In this document: piece after piece, positions 36,661 to 48,499 of the stretch
Position numbering within the stretch: the stretch's first letter is position 1
Layout of the letters: every line of letters begins with the position of its first letter
Source of the DNA: Lunularia cruciata
Taxonomy: Eukaryota; Streptophyta; Marchantiopsida; Lunulariales; Lunulariaceae
NCBI GenBank assembly: GCA_948567375.1
Contig: OX419755.1
Location: 16,311,001-16,375,000 of the forward strand
Reading direction: 5' to 3'
Length of the DNA stretch: 64,000 nucleotides
Position numbers and translations under genes: made by a program
Notes under the pieces: generated by a model
What the model saw: only the letters and a program-made list of their open reading frames with translations
Database searches by the model: none
What the model was told of the DNA's origin: nothing

Positions 36661-37070
36661 GACCTCTTATGCCTCATCCTTGTACGGGATGATGGGGTCT
36701 TCCCATCCTTCGTGTTATTCTACGCGGTGGGCCTCTTCTCTAATCTGAAGGCAAATTTTGCATTTGAGCACAGCGCTACTACAACTCTACTTGATCATAA
36801 AGATAGTGTGTTAACAATAAAACGAATACCTGTATCGTTACTGTCTAGGATTATAACTGTAAAGCAAAAGACGAAGCTGGATGTCCCCTTCAAGTCCATA
36901 GTGCCACAGTCAGATATCTAGACATTCTAAAAGTCTGGGAAGATCACGCACTATGATGTCAAAATGATGGGAAAATAAAGCATCTCAAGTAAGCGGGGGG
37001 TAAATTAACGAAAGTGAAGACGAAAGATGGGAAGACCGCATCAAGCCGTACAAGGGAGAGACAAAAGAGG
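36661..37070. repeat. MITE-like inverted repeat, about 410 bp
   Basis: The left arm (36,661-36,730) and right arm (about 37,009-37,070) are imperfect reverse complements over roughly 60 bp. Landmarks are CCTTGTACGG, GGTCTTCCCATC and TTCGT. A single related arm occurs at 30,338-30,410. The interior is AT-rich and has no transposase, which would fit a miniature inverted-repeat element or two separate insertions facing each other. Frame 36610-36921 runs through the left arm and is not supported. Confidence 0.5.
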
Positions 37071-38360
37071 TAACATGGGGCTAAGCCCCAATACTAAAGG
37101 GAGAATCTAATTTACGCATAAGTACAAGGCATTAACCGAATAAATGGAACCAGCTTCTTATAATCGGTGAAATTCAGCTCAAAGGAAGCGAGGCGTGCCA
37201 GCAGTTCGAGGAGATGTATAAACCGCGTTCCACTCTACCCTTAAACCATGGAATGCCATACACATCAAGAGGTTAAGGAAGGTCAACTTGACACGCGTGA
37301 ATATTGCACGTGGCAGATAGATGGCAACTGAAGGTCCTCAAACAAACAAGACCGACAAAAAAAGCATGTCATGGCAGTGAAAATTGCGGACTAATTGCAC
37401 AGCCAACGCAGCTGAGGTATCCTTCCAAACTCTTGTTGTGAAGAAACCTTAAACTCGTTTAGTGAAGTAACCTGTATGTCAAGAATTGAAAGAAGGGTAT
37501 GCAAATAATTCGTTAGAATAAGGAAGTTGTCCTCAGAAACAGTGGTAAAGCCGATTGCCAACTGATCTGCGAGATGAAGATCGAGCTGTAGAATGCGTAG
37601 GGCAGGACTAGTTACAAGCGAAGCATTGCGTTACGAAGGGACTCAAGAGAGTGCTTGTGAGAATAGCAGATATCATAGCAAGTTTCTGGATCTCTTGAGA
37701 GGCACACCAACAGAGACATCAACCGACATACCCTCCAAATTCATATTGAGACCGTTGACTCCTTTTGCGTTGAGCTTCTTCTTGTACTCGAATTCGATCT
37801 GTGTGGAGAGACTCGGGTTATCCTGGTGAGCTTTGCCTCCAAGTGCCTTACTGCCACTTATGAAGTGAGTTTGGAGTCTCTGGAGTACTTGGAATTGATC
37901 ATGAGAGTCCTTCCTAGAAATTCGTCTATTAACGATTCCTTTTAGACCAAGTGGTGTTAGGTCTCAGAGCGTTTCCCAGGGTCAAGTTCTTTCAAATACA
38001 TCCACTTGCTCAAAATGACCAAGATACTGAAATGAATGTGTCAAAGGATCGTGTGAATTTTAGTGCTGTCGCTTGTTTGCATATGTCTCTGTTTAAATCC
38101 AACTTAGAAAATCCTGTGTGCTCTCTATGTAAACTGTGAGCAATGTCCTTTTTGATATGCACGCCTGGTTCCTATCTTCTGCGCAATTAATGTATGTTAA
38201 CGACTTTTTTAGGTGCAAATGTTGCCGCTTCTGGTCGGTCTTCTCGTAGATCCGGCGGAGCTTGTGCATCTGGTTGCTTTAAAACGTTCGTCAACTCTCA
38301 TCTGAGAAAACCGAACCGATAACATATTGTAAATAATATTTGAACCTTTAAGTTTATTAG

Positions 38361-38530
38361 CTTTTTGGTCTGAATGATAAGATATTTATTTGTTCTATAT
38401 CTTGTTGACCTGGATGATAAGATACTTATTTGTTCAATACTAGTTAATTCTGGCTATATGCTCTGTATACTTAAGTCCTTTAAGTATCTTGTTGGTATGG
38501 ATGATAAGATATTTATTGTAGGATATTTAT
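38361..38530. repeat. Short AT-rich tandem repeat
   Basis: The phrase GATGATAAGATATTTATT, with small changes, occurs three times (about 38,373, 38,413 and 38,499), with related TATCTTGTTG phrases between. Confidence 0.6.
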
Positions 38531-39304
38531 TGGGATAGGATTATTCTTGGTTCAAGTGATTATAGCACAGACCTTCATCTCTCGTTCGACTCGGCCCTCT
38601 GTTCCTTTATCTTTTAACTTCGGGATATACTACTTGGCTTCTCTTGGGGCACTTCACACTCCACCCTGTGTTGAAGAGAGTGTTGCAGTCACTACGGTTA
38701 CTGTGGAACTTCTGTGGAGTATTGGGTGGAAGGTCAAGGGTGTCAAAGCAACTGCAATGAGAGTTCAAAAGCATACCCAGCAGAGTGACAGATAAAGATG
38801 ATACGAAAAGTATGAATCAAAGATAATCGGATCTTACCTACATCCAGAAAGTTACCCTCTCAGACTTCCTTTAGCAGGAGACATAACACTGTACGAATGG
38901 AAACTCCTAGAAAAGAAGTGAAATGAATGATTGACTGTTGGTGTTTTCAATGATGCTCAAGAAGACGTTCAGGACATCAAACACATTCCTAGCGACTACT
39001 ATCCACTAACATTGTGTACACTCTCACCAAGGTTTTGTTAGGAAGTATATATAAGACGGGTACTAGATTCCATAGCATGTGTACAAACAGACATGATGCA
39101 GCAAAGAACTCCACAACAAAGTGGCCAAGTGAGGACTTTGTAGCAGAAGTCCAACCTCATTCCATATTCTCCAGTACAGTAGACCTTCGTCAGATGGTCT
39201 TCCAGATTCTGATGAAGAGGTTGCCTAACAACCGAGGCAGCGTTCAGTGAAGAACGTATTCGGCAATAGGCCTAACCCACTGTCTTAATTTATTATACCT
39301 TCGA

Positions 39305-39780
39305 ATAAACCTATGAGCAATATGCTCAGAACGTCTTACGCGGAAGCTCTATGTGCCCTCGGTTTACTTTCTGAGCAAGAAGCAGAAAAAGCAGATTATC
39401 TTGGAAAGCTGTAACCCTCGGATTCTTACCTGCTTATGCACGCTTGACAACTCATTATAAGCAACAAGGGAACATGCATGAGTTCAAACCCTGGTTCTCG
39501 CTACACTTCTTCTATTATTAAAAAAAATAAACCAACCGTTATTCCATTACTAAGCTCCCTAAGTATTTGGGTGAAAAGGATGTTATAAACATAATGCAGT
39601 GGTTGGTTCGCAATGCTGAGAGGATTGAAATGCCAGAAGAATACGTATTATACTTATTGCAATAAGAACGGGTAATATTGGATATATATGAAAGGTTGGA
39701 AGCCAGTAAGAACGAAGAAATGTTGATAGACATGGCACGCAAGGAATTAGTTAACAGACACCCTTGGTTACCAGTAAAGA
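39305..39780 (+). pseudogene. Decayed unrecognised coding fragments
   Basis: Two stretches look protein-like. One near 39,312 starts MSNMLRTSYAEALCALGLLS and stops after 33 codons. The other, at about 39,558-39,770, reads PKYLGEKDVINIMQWLVRNA through a single TAA to ERLEASKNEEMLIDMARKEL. The charged, helical composition and one continuous frame with only one stop suggest a once-coding sequence. I do not recognise the family. Confidence 0.3.
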
Positions 39781-39995
39781 CGTGTCTTTGCCGTGATGGA
39801 ACCTTTTGGTTATATCCACCAACTTAATGTTATTGTTCGAGAAAGATAGGAAAGGTGTAAACATAGGGCAAGCAAAAATTTCTTTGACACAGATTCTAGT
39901 TAAAATTCATCTTTCTAGTATTAGATCCCGACTAGCAAAATCAAGATTAACTTATCTGGAACAACCCTTCAACTTTTGCAGAACTTACACAACTT

Positions 39996-40286
39996 GCATA
40001 TTTCGATGTGAGCTTCAATAGTCTATAAGGAACTCTTTCTGGCACTTCTAGTCAGTTCCAGTTGGTGGACAATATCATGAATCATGGAAATCCTAGACTA
40101 TGCGGATTTCCTCTGCGTCCATGAACAGTATCTTCCCATAACGCTACAACATCTTCAGAATCAATCGCGAGGAAGACTAGAAATACTCACTGTTCAACAC
40201 ATTTACTCTGGGGTACACTGTTTTCAGTATCACTTGTAGCTTGTGCTGTCACATATATACTGTTCGCTACCCTAAGAACCGGGTAA
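39996..40286 (+). pseudogene. Receptor-like protein C-terminal remnant (LRR end, membrane segment, short tail)
   Basis: One frame with two stops encodes the end of an LRR (YFDVSFNSL), then an LRR C-terminal cap (GNPRLCGFPL), a spacer, a membrane segment (LFSVSLVACAVTYILFATL) and a tail of a few residues before the TAA at 40,284-40,286. This is the usual end of a plant receptor-like protein without a kinase. The first stop sits within the LRR, and the second falls where the cap's last cysteine is expected. Sequence just upstream (about 39,930-39,995) continues the LRR in another frame. It is a truncated pseudogene, related to but distinct from the two larger RLP pseudogenes. Confidence 0.6.
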
Positions 40287-40559
40287 CAATATAGACGCAC
40301 AGAATGAACACTTAAACCATAGTTCATATAAGGTTAGAAGTATACGATCGATACAGTTCAAGAATGGAAAACGTGTCCAAGAGACATACTTTATGGAAAA
40401 TAAATATATGGTTGTCTGCTTGACGTTGTAATATTCATTCCTATTCATTCGCAGTAGCTTGAGCGGGAACCTTGTCCACCACCTTCTCTGCTATTCTCCC
40501 GTTTTCTCCTCTTCAAGCCAGCATATCAGTTAACAATTAATCATTATAATCCACTACGT

Positions 40560-40930
40560 GCAGTCGACAGGATTTAGTGCTGCTTGAGGTCAAGATATAG
40601 TGATACATGTAATACTTGTTACCTACAGTATTATATCTGTAACACTAATTTCCCACCTACCCTAACTGCGCTGAACAATGTAGACGACTCACTGTCATGG
40701 CCCTTTAATGACTGGGTGGAGCTTCTTCCATATATGACGGTAGTTTCTTGGGAGTATCATTCATGGTTCAACTGGAATCAAACGTATTGATTCCAATTAT
40801 TCTTTCATAGTCTTTTGAAGTTGAATTCATCCGGCGTCCACGGCAACTGGAGATGTATGAGCTCTACAGTGAACACTATTCTGGCGAGTTGAATTTTTCC
40901 AGATTTTAATATCCAGGATCTCATCCTCAG
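40560..40930 (+). pseudogene. RLP tail remnant with the LSWPFNDW motif
   Basis: The frame ending at 40,790 includes VDDSLSWPFNDWVELLPY, matching the tail of the RLP pseudogenes at 44.5 and 62.2 kb (DDLLSWPFDDWVSLP). Homology continues beyond the stop into what is 3' untranslated sequence in the other copies (GGAGATGTATGAGCTCTAC near 40,849, then TATTCTGGCGAGTTGAA). Only the 3' end of the gene is present here. Confidence 0.55.
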
Positions 40931-42340
40931 TACATTGTGTTAGAAACTGTCGTGAGCTGAGTTCACCAAGGAGCATTGCATCGGGATATGCTTTCGAAGA
41001 ATTTGCTGTTGCACAGAGTTTCTTCCGGAAAAATATAATCAACATTGATAATTATTCTGTGATGCCAAGATTCGGCATTCCCCTCATCTCATTTCCTTAG
41101 GGATCGTTTATGATGCGAGACACTAAATGTTGAAGCTTTCAGTATGACATGGCATAAAGTTGCAATCTTGTAAACATCTAGGAAACTGTGAAATTACATA
41201 TTACTCTTCTCAGGGTTTGAAATCGTCTAATTCCCTTGGTATGTGGTGTCGCAGTTGAGATTGACGAACAAATGCTCTAACACATCTCGATATCAAAGCA
41301 AGAAGATGGACGTTGTCTCATTTTGAAATTCAGACTCCTTGCCTTTGCTTGAAGGACCTGATCAAAGTCATTCCCAAATGGCCCCGGATCTTCGAGTCAT
41401 CGTTCCCAATTTCGACATAATTCCTTCAAGGCCATATAAACAAGGTCCCGGTATATACTAATATCTCGTGCCAGTTTTTCGCTAGGTATCTCTAAGTACC
41501 TTCATGTTGGAATGAGAGGAAACATAAATTTTTAGAATATCTTGGACCAGCCTTTTTAATACGAAACATCTATTGATTTGATGAGATTTTTAACGAAACT
41601 TGAAGAAAAGAGAAGGTTGCCCTGAATACCAAATATCGCAAAGTTGAGCCGTTGCAACTACTTGAGACTACTTACAGGGTCGGAGTTGATTTTTAAAAGG
41701 AAGGTCGAAACGGAACATGAATATTCCTGGACAGTGACAAAGTTGGTTAGATAAGTTTCTGATCTACTATGTTTAAAACTCGTGATCATAAGCACCACAC
41801 GTTTACATCGATATCCATATACGCCATGTACGGAGTCTAGCAAAAGTTATGATGTTTATTCAGGAGTTTCCTTATCTACATTTCCTTACCTCAGCGGGAC
41901 CCAAACTAAGAAGATTATCGTAGATACTGCGAGTTCTACATCAATGGGGCCATGTACAGGTACTCCCGTTCTAGTTCAGCATTAGTCCTGCTTTCACCTG
42001 AAAAGCTCTATAAATTGCCCCCTAACTAGAATAAAATTAAATTTTGTCTGATCGTGCTCTAATTTTTAATAGTAGCAACAGAATCCACAATTGTTCGGGA
42101 GTGATTTCGGATTGTTCCTGCTATTTCTTGTTATTAGACACTATAAAATGAATAATACCTTCCGAGCTGAGATACTGGTCCAATCCGTGGGCCTGTAGCC
42201 CATTTCTTTACATGGAACAACATGGGATGCCAAATCTGGAACTATACCGGACCTAGCCAATCAAGAAGGACGGAATATCTTGTCGTAAGGTTTGTTTCCA
42301 TATATGTTAGTTGACAGCATGAAATGTCTTGAGTTGAATG
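40930..42340. other. Intergenic DNA between RLP remnants
   Basis: No supported gene or repeat. Short frames (41658-41843 minus, 41782-41985 plus) carry no motif. Confidence 0.55.
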
Positions 42341-42352
42341 AGTTAGTGGGCG

Positions 42353-44695
42353 TTGAATGACAGTTGCCCATGCTTATGGAGGGGTATACACTCTAATTCC
42401 GATTTGGCCGAGGTTGTTAGGATCTACTTGGCTGGCATGCAGCTGAGTGGTCATCGGTTATATCCATTGTGCAACCTTTCTTCTCTTCAAGTTTTAAATC
42501 TGTCTAATAATTCTGTCTCAAGTTCTATACCAAAGTTCATAGGGGTCTGTGCCAGAAGAGAAGAAGTTGATTTATCTCAGAACCATTTGACAGGATGGAT
42601 ACCATCTGAGTTGAGTGAGTTGGGAGAGCTGCAGCGTCTTTCCCTGGGATGGAATGCGTTGACAGGCAGCATTCCTCTTCATTGGGAAACTGCTCCAACT
42701 TGGCAAGAGCTTAGTCTCTCCGGTAACAATTTGACAGGACGGATTCCACCTGATTGGAGAATTAGGAGTGCTGCAGACTCTTCAGGTGAGTGAGAACGCG
42801 TTGAATGCAGCATACCTCCTTCTTTGTGAAACTGCTCCAATTTGCAAGAGCTTAGTCTCTCCCGTGACACTTTGATAGGACGGATTCCGCCTGAATTGGG
42901 AGAACTGGGAGTGCTGCAAACTCTTCAGGTGAGGGTGGTGAACGCCTTGACTGGCAGCATTCCACCTTCTTTGAGAAACTGCTCCAACTTGCAAGAGCTT
43001 AGTCTCTCCCGTAATAATTTGAAGGACAGGTACCATCTGAGCTGGGTGAGTTTGGAGAGCTGCAGCTTCTTTACCTGTGGTCGAGTTGGTTGACAGGCAG
43101 TATTCCTCCTTTGAGAAACTGCTCGACCTTGCAGGAGCTTGATCTCTCTTGATTTAACAGGACGGATACGATCTGAGCCGGGTGAGTTGGGAGAGCTGAA
43201 GCGTATTTACCTGTTGTCGAATGCGTCGACAGGCAGCGTTTCTCCTTCTTTGGGAAATTGCGTCGACACTAGAACACCTAAGTTCTATTCAGTAACAAGT
43301 TGACAGGCAGCATTCCTCCTTCTTTGGGAAATTGCTTCAATTTAGAACGCCTAGTTCTATCCAGTAACAAGTTGACAGGCAGCATTCCTCCTTCTCTGGG
43401 ATATTTGTTTGTCCATGGAATTTCTGTATCTCCAAAATAATAGGCTTTCAAGGGTCTGTACCTTTCAACCTCGGTAATTTTGAACTTCTTAAAAGCTTGA
43501 ACTTTTAAACGATCAACTTTCGGGCAATATTCCTGGAAATTAGGTGTCCTCTCTACGTGCCCTGGAAGTTATGCATGAATCCCACAACAGATTGGACGGA
43601 TACATACCAGGAAACCTCGGACATATCTCTTCTCTAGTTCGACTCAGGCTTGATAACAACAGTCTCATCGGTGCAGTTCCAACCAGTCTCGGACATCGAG
43701 GAAGTTCAATAAAAAGTCTCACTCTTGCAAATACTAGACTCAATGGTCGGATCTCTGAGTCATTGAATGGCTATGACAACTTATTAGTGCTGGACTTGAG
43801 CAACAACCAGTTTCACGGTTGTTTGCAAGCTAGTTTACAGAGTCTACCCGTTGCGAGTTCTTAAAGTGAGCTCAAATAACTTGACGGGTCCATGTCCTCA
43901 CTGGATAGTCTCATTGACATCTCTCCAGCTGCTTGACCTGTCAAACAACAAATTTCACGGAGTTCTTCCCAGCGACCTACCGAAGATGCAGGGTTTCATG
44001 CGCGTCAAGGATAGCTTCTCGAATTGTGGTGACATCGATATCCTCCGAGAAGAGATAGTAGTGTTAGCAAAAGCCCTACTACTTTGACTGACATATGTCG
44101 AAGTGGATCAAATCTTGTTCGATATATATCACAACAATTTCACAGGGCCTATTCTCGATGGATTGGGCGATCTTCATGGATTATGTTACTTGACACTATC
44201 TGGTAGTAAGTTCTATGGTCCTATCCCGTCCCGTCTCTCCGAACTCAAACTGTTGGAGTCCCTTGATCTCTCGAGGAATACCTTATCAGGAATGATCACG
44301 TCAAAATTTCCGCAACTCACCATGATTAGTGATTTCAATGTGAGCTGCAATAGTCTAGAAGGCCGATTCCCAGTTCTACTCAGTTCCAATCAACAAGCAA
44401 ATGTTTGATGGAAATCCTGGACTTTGTGATTTGCCACTGGATCCATGCGCAGAATCTACCAAAACCGCGACTGCAGCTTTCCGAAGCGAGGAAAAGTAGA
44501 AATATAGATGACTTGCTGTCATGGCCATTTGATGACTGGGTGTCACTGCCTGCATTTGTAATGGGATCTGTAGTTAGAGTTTGTGTTTCTTTAGGATTTG
44601 CCTATGGTTCATATCAGACTAGTTTAAATTTTGCTTCTGCTGTCCACAAGCTCCGGAGATGTATGGACTCTACAGAGAGAGAACGTAAACTGTAA
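42353..44695 (+). pseudogene. LRR receptor-like protein pseudogene 1
   Basis: It begins in the N-terminal cap (CPCLWRGIHSNSD; the usual cap cysteine after GI is serine), continues through LRRs in 42353-42793, and through broken 144-bp-type repeat units to about 43,400. More LRRs follow (43544-43864, 43851-44087), then an island-type segment (ILREEIVVLAKALLL), further LRRs (44103-44408) and a cap (GNPGLCDLPLDPC). The last segment is a tail with DDLLSWPFDDWVSLP and a membrane-like stretch ending at 44,695. This is the layout of plant RLPs with no kinase. Lesions include a 2-base deletion near 42,755, several frameshifts at 42.8-43.5 kb, CGA to TGA at 44,085-44,087, and a +1 offset before the tail. 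No signal-peptide exon is found. Probable past role: cell-surface ligand perception. Confidence 0.8.
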
Positions 44696-44769
44696 AATGC
44701 ACAAACATTCTGGCGAAGTTGGACTTCACATTTCAATGTCCAATTGCCTTCCGCCATTCATTGACATTG

Positions 44770-46215
44770 TTCTAGCAACTGTAATGCTCAGATAGCGCTG
44801 GCATTTGTTTGGAGTTGTGAACAAAGCCGGGTTTTGTGTCTTGTTTCCGTTACCGTAGAGATAGTTTTCGGTGTGAGGGTAGATATAGTTAAGCTCCCAA
44901 GACGATCGCCATAAAGCTTCGAATCTTCTAAAGATCTAAGAAGCTATAGCATCATAGAGTATCTGAACTTCTCACTGTCCGGTGTAGCAGCAAGTTCTTG
45001 TCCTATGTATCTCATGATTGAGTGTGCCCGATTGATAAATAAGGGGTGAGAAATAGCTTTGAAACAACATAAACAAAGAACCTATTTTGGTAGCAATTTT
45101 GGAAAATAATTGAAAAAGAGGATGCGCTCAATGATGTTAATGATAAAGGGTTAATTCAAACAACAATCGATGGGTGCTGCACTAGAACTACAACTATCAA
45201 ATGAGTGGAAATTATAAATAAATCTTCCCTCTTAGTACTTCTAGAAGTATTGGCCCTAGTGACTCCCTTATTGAATTGGGAAATAGGTCCTTATATTATG
45301 GTTATTTTTCTTTTTGGGTCCCTGTCTCTATTCAAACACTTATGATTTCCAATCATACTTTTACTTAGCTCACAATTTATTCCTTTGCCGTTGCATGCAC
45401 AACACTTTTTTTTTTTATACACTTTGTATCACTAGACTCCATAAAGATTAAGGTGAACTTTAGTGAACATATGCAACCCTTATAAGCATCCTCATTGATT
45501 TATCTTTATTTCACAAATTAAAAATTCTCTTGTAGTAAAGGCTACAAATTTTGGCTCCATGCTCCCTTTTGATTGAGTATTTTTTACTTCACCTTCAAAG
45601 AGTTTACTATGATATTACATTTATATTTTTATTTACCACATCCAACCCTTCTAAAAATACCAGACTAGTGTATTGTGGATCACCATTAGACACATAGGAC
45701 ATACACACTTTAAGATGTAGTATAGAAAGAGAGCACACTAAAGTTCATGTCACCATCAAGATATCGTGACACAAATCCTACAATGTACACTGTACCAAGT
45801 ATAGATTAAGGGATGATTAGATTTACTTGAACCACCTTCTTGACATGTGAGAGTAAATAGTCATGTTTGTAGACTATCACCATACCTTGTTTGATATGGT
45901 GGTTGCAGATATTCTACAAGCCAAATCATTGGCATGAGCCAACATTCAAGCAAGAACCTCCATGATCATTGCAATATAGGGAAGCAAGACCACTATGCAC
46001 AACAATTATTCTTTGATAGTTTTGTACCTTTGGCATTTTTTGAAGCCAAAGAGAGGTATTTTTTGTACCTTTGGCATCCTTTGAGAGGTAGCCTGAGTCC
46101 TTTGTAGTCTTCGACACTGGATCTTTATAGTCAGGCAACGTAGTAAGGCAATGATAATAGGAGCTCCCATCACATCCAAAATCCTTCCCCCATCCCTCAG
46201 TTCAGCAGTAGATTA
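44770..46215. other. AT-rich intergenic DNA
   Basis: The first 150 bp are homologous to the 3' flank of RLP pseudogene 2. The rest is AT-rich and unassigned. Near 46,000-46,100 there is a small repeat of TTTTGTACCTTTGGCAT. No gene is seen. Confidence 0.55.
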
Positions 46216-46219
46216 CTTT

Positions 46220-46343
46220 GTCTCGTACCCCTTGTTTTATTTTGGGGTTCTCAGTCACCATAGAAATGCAACTCTTACTTTCTCTCGTGCCCCTTGTTTT
46301 ATTTTGGGTTCTCGGTCAACATAGAAATGCAACTCTTTTTCGA
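46220..46343. repeat. Two-copy tandem duplication, 62-bp unit
   Basis: CTCGTACCCCTTGTTTTATT at 46,222 recurs as CTCGTGCCCC at 46,284. Each copy is followed by an AGAAATGCAACTCTT segment, with few substitutions. Confidence 0.85.
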
Positions 46344-46479
46344 CGGGCCTTGTGATCATTTTTTCTTTTGTGTTTGTTAGTGCCTTGTATCCATTTTTCT
46401 TTTATCCTTCAAGATATACTATTTGGTCCATGTCTCTTTGAGAAGAAGCAATAAAAGTCAATTGCAAAGTTTGAAGAAA

Positions 46480-47640
46480 AAACAAGTTGATTTCGCTTCG
46501 ATCAAAACCGGTCCGCAGGCCCCCGGGAAAAGCCTTCGACAGGAACTCTTTGGCCCAATGTGCGTAGCACCTCTCACACAAAAAGTGTCGTGACGTTTGG
46601 GTCCGTCGGGTGTCGAAAGATGTTTTAAAAGATGAAGGGTTTTCCGACTAAGACAAACTGGGAATGAGAAAACAGACGAAAACGCGTGGGGTCTCTTGAG
46701 CTAAATGCCGTCGCGTGCGTTGGAATCCCGTCGAGTTCCCCTGTGTTGAAATCGTCAAACCATTTCCGACCCATTGACCCTGGAAAGGAGAACAAATCTC
46801 CCATGGATACGGACCCCTTGGTCAAAGTATATCACTTTGCCGGCCCACCCACCCCTATAGCCCCTATCGCTTTCAGAGGTTATCTAGAACCATCCCCTCC
46901 TATTAAACCAGCCAAACAAGCATCAAGCTTATCATTTGGCGCCTTAAATTAGCCCGAACTAGACTTATGAAGTTTCATAGACTATTTCCTCAAGCTTGAA
47001 GCTCGCTCCACGTATAGTCTCTGAGGGGTACTTTCTACGTCCCTCCTGATTGTCCAGAGTATTTCCAGCAAATAGTGAAGTAAACCAGTATACGTTCCTT
47101 TCCTTGCACTATGCGCCTTTGGGACGGTTTCCCTGAGACTTAATAGATGAAGAGTTTTCAGTTACTAAGACAAGGTAGGACCGAAAATCATCTTTTTTGT
47201 CGCGCAACATAAGGCTTTTATGCACTTTGATTATCCCACCGTAGATACTTATGCTATGCCCGGGAAGGGCTTTGCCATGACGATCTAGGGCCTTAGGGCA
47301 AGCACATACAATTGCTCAGACAATTTGGCCGATATCCAGGGTTTGGATGGTAAACAATATCGATTAATAAAAGACAGTGCTAACCTAGCAAGCACTGTAT
47401 TTTTCAATTGTTATTTCTTCTATAACCGCTCCCTTGCTTTAGTTACTCATCAAATGACACTTTGCCTATGTTTATTAGCTTTATTATTTCTCGATGATGG
47501 CGCAGGAGGACGCTCTAGCCTTTACCCAATTAAATTAATCGAGAAGGAATCCCGAGAATTTACTTAATGAAATTAATCCAGAAGGAATCCCGAGAATTTC
47601 CTTAATCTGGCTTCTTCTTTTTGACAAGCATAGGTGTAAT
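46480..47640. other. Compositionally distinct, gene-free insert of unknown origin
   Basis: This stretch has higher GC and a more even base mix (for example CCGGTCCGCAGGCCCCCGGG near 46,509) than the AT-rich retroelement DNA on both sides. It resembles plant mitochondrial intergenic DNA in texture, but I recognise no mitochondrial gene, so an organelle origin is only a suggestion. Frame 46686-46952 (proline-rich) has no known motif. The 38-bp tandem repeat at its right end is listed separately. Confidence 0.3.
47532..47607. repeat. Two-copy tandem duplication, 38-bp unit
   Basis: AAATTAATCGAGAAGGAATC at 47,532 recurs at 47,570 with two substitutions across the unit. Confidence 0.9.
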
Positions 47641-48107
47641 AAAAAAAAGAAAGAACCAACTGAGTTATTTGTCCAATAGTTACATGATGAAGAAGAGTAG
47701 TACCTAACAAAGGAAGAAATCTTGAGAAAAAGCTAACCCTCTTATTCTTTTTGGTCACTACTGTTATCCCAAAAGGATTCAGGTGTTACTTGCGCAGAGG
47801 ATGTATTTGCACTTTATCCTCTATGCACCCCTAAGCCGAAGCAAGAGCTCTTATAATGTGAGGCGGGTGAAATGCTGACCAAAGGTTGGAGCGTGCAAAA
47901 ATCTTTTCCAGAAGGAGCACATCCCCAAGAGGGTTAGTAAAAGTTTAGTGTAATTAGTATAATCTAACCTCATATTTTGTGAGCATTTGACAATTGGGTG
48001 GGCGTGAAAAATCTGGGTGCTCCAGAGAACTCGGGGACATTGAGTACTTGTGGTAACCTATCTTGTGTCTCCTTACCCCAAAACTTTCTTCCCTTTTCTC
48101 ATAGTAA

Positions 48108-48294
48108 TTTGTTAAGTCTTTAGATTATAGTGCTATCACTAGAAGGGATTTCTGGCGGGTACTCTAATTGCCACAAAACACCTACAGAAATGTACACAGA
48201 TTTGTTAAGTCTTTAGATTATAGTGCTATCACTACAAATGATTTCTGGCTGGTACTCTAATTGCCAAAAAACACCTACAGAAATGTACACAGAT
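48108..48294. repeat. Two-copy tandem duplication, 93-bp unit
   Basis: The unit starting TTTGTTAAGTCTTTAGATTA occurs at 48,108 and 48,201 and ends in CAGAAATGTACACAGA both times. Only a handful of differences separate the copies. Confidence 0.95.
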
Positions 48295-48499
48295 AATGGG
48301 AGGAGTAGTCAAACCATCAGAGTATGACTACCCAAAGACCATCGGAGTGGGACACAATCATGGTCACAAGTACGGGTTGCCACATCAGCAGCATGCAGTC
48401 GGTAGACCATGTTTGCATTCACTCAAGCAAAAAAACTGCCATGTAAGACAAAGAACTGATTTTTGGCAACTTTCAGTTCGTTGCAACATTTCACACATG

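Larger units (their letters stand above)
34750..39300. other. Unresolved intergenic DNA downstream of the pectinesterase
   Basis: Moderate-GC, mostly single-copy sequence with many short frames and no recognised protein. It contains an exon-like frame (35,851-36,051), an inverted-repeat element (36,661-37,070) and a small AT-rich tandem repeat (38,361-38,530), each listed separately. A possible exon after a TTTTTTAG boundary at 38,212 reads VQMLPLLVGLLVDPAELVHL, then ends at a stop. I cannot assemble a gene from these parts. Confidence 0.45.
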
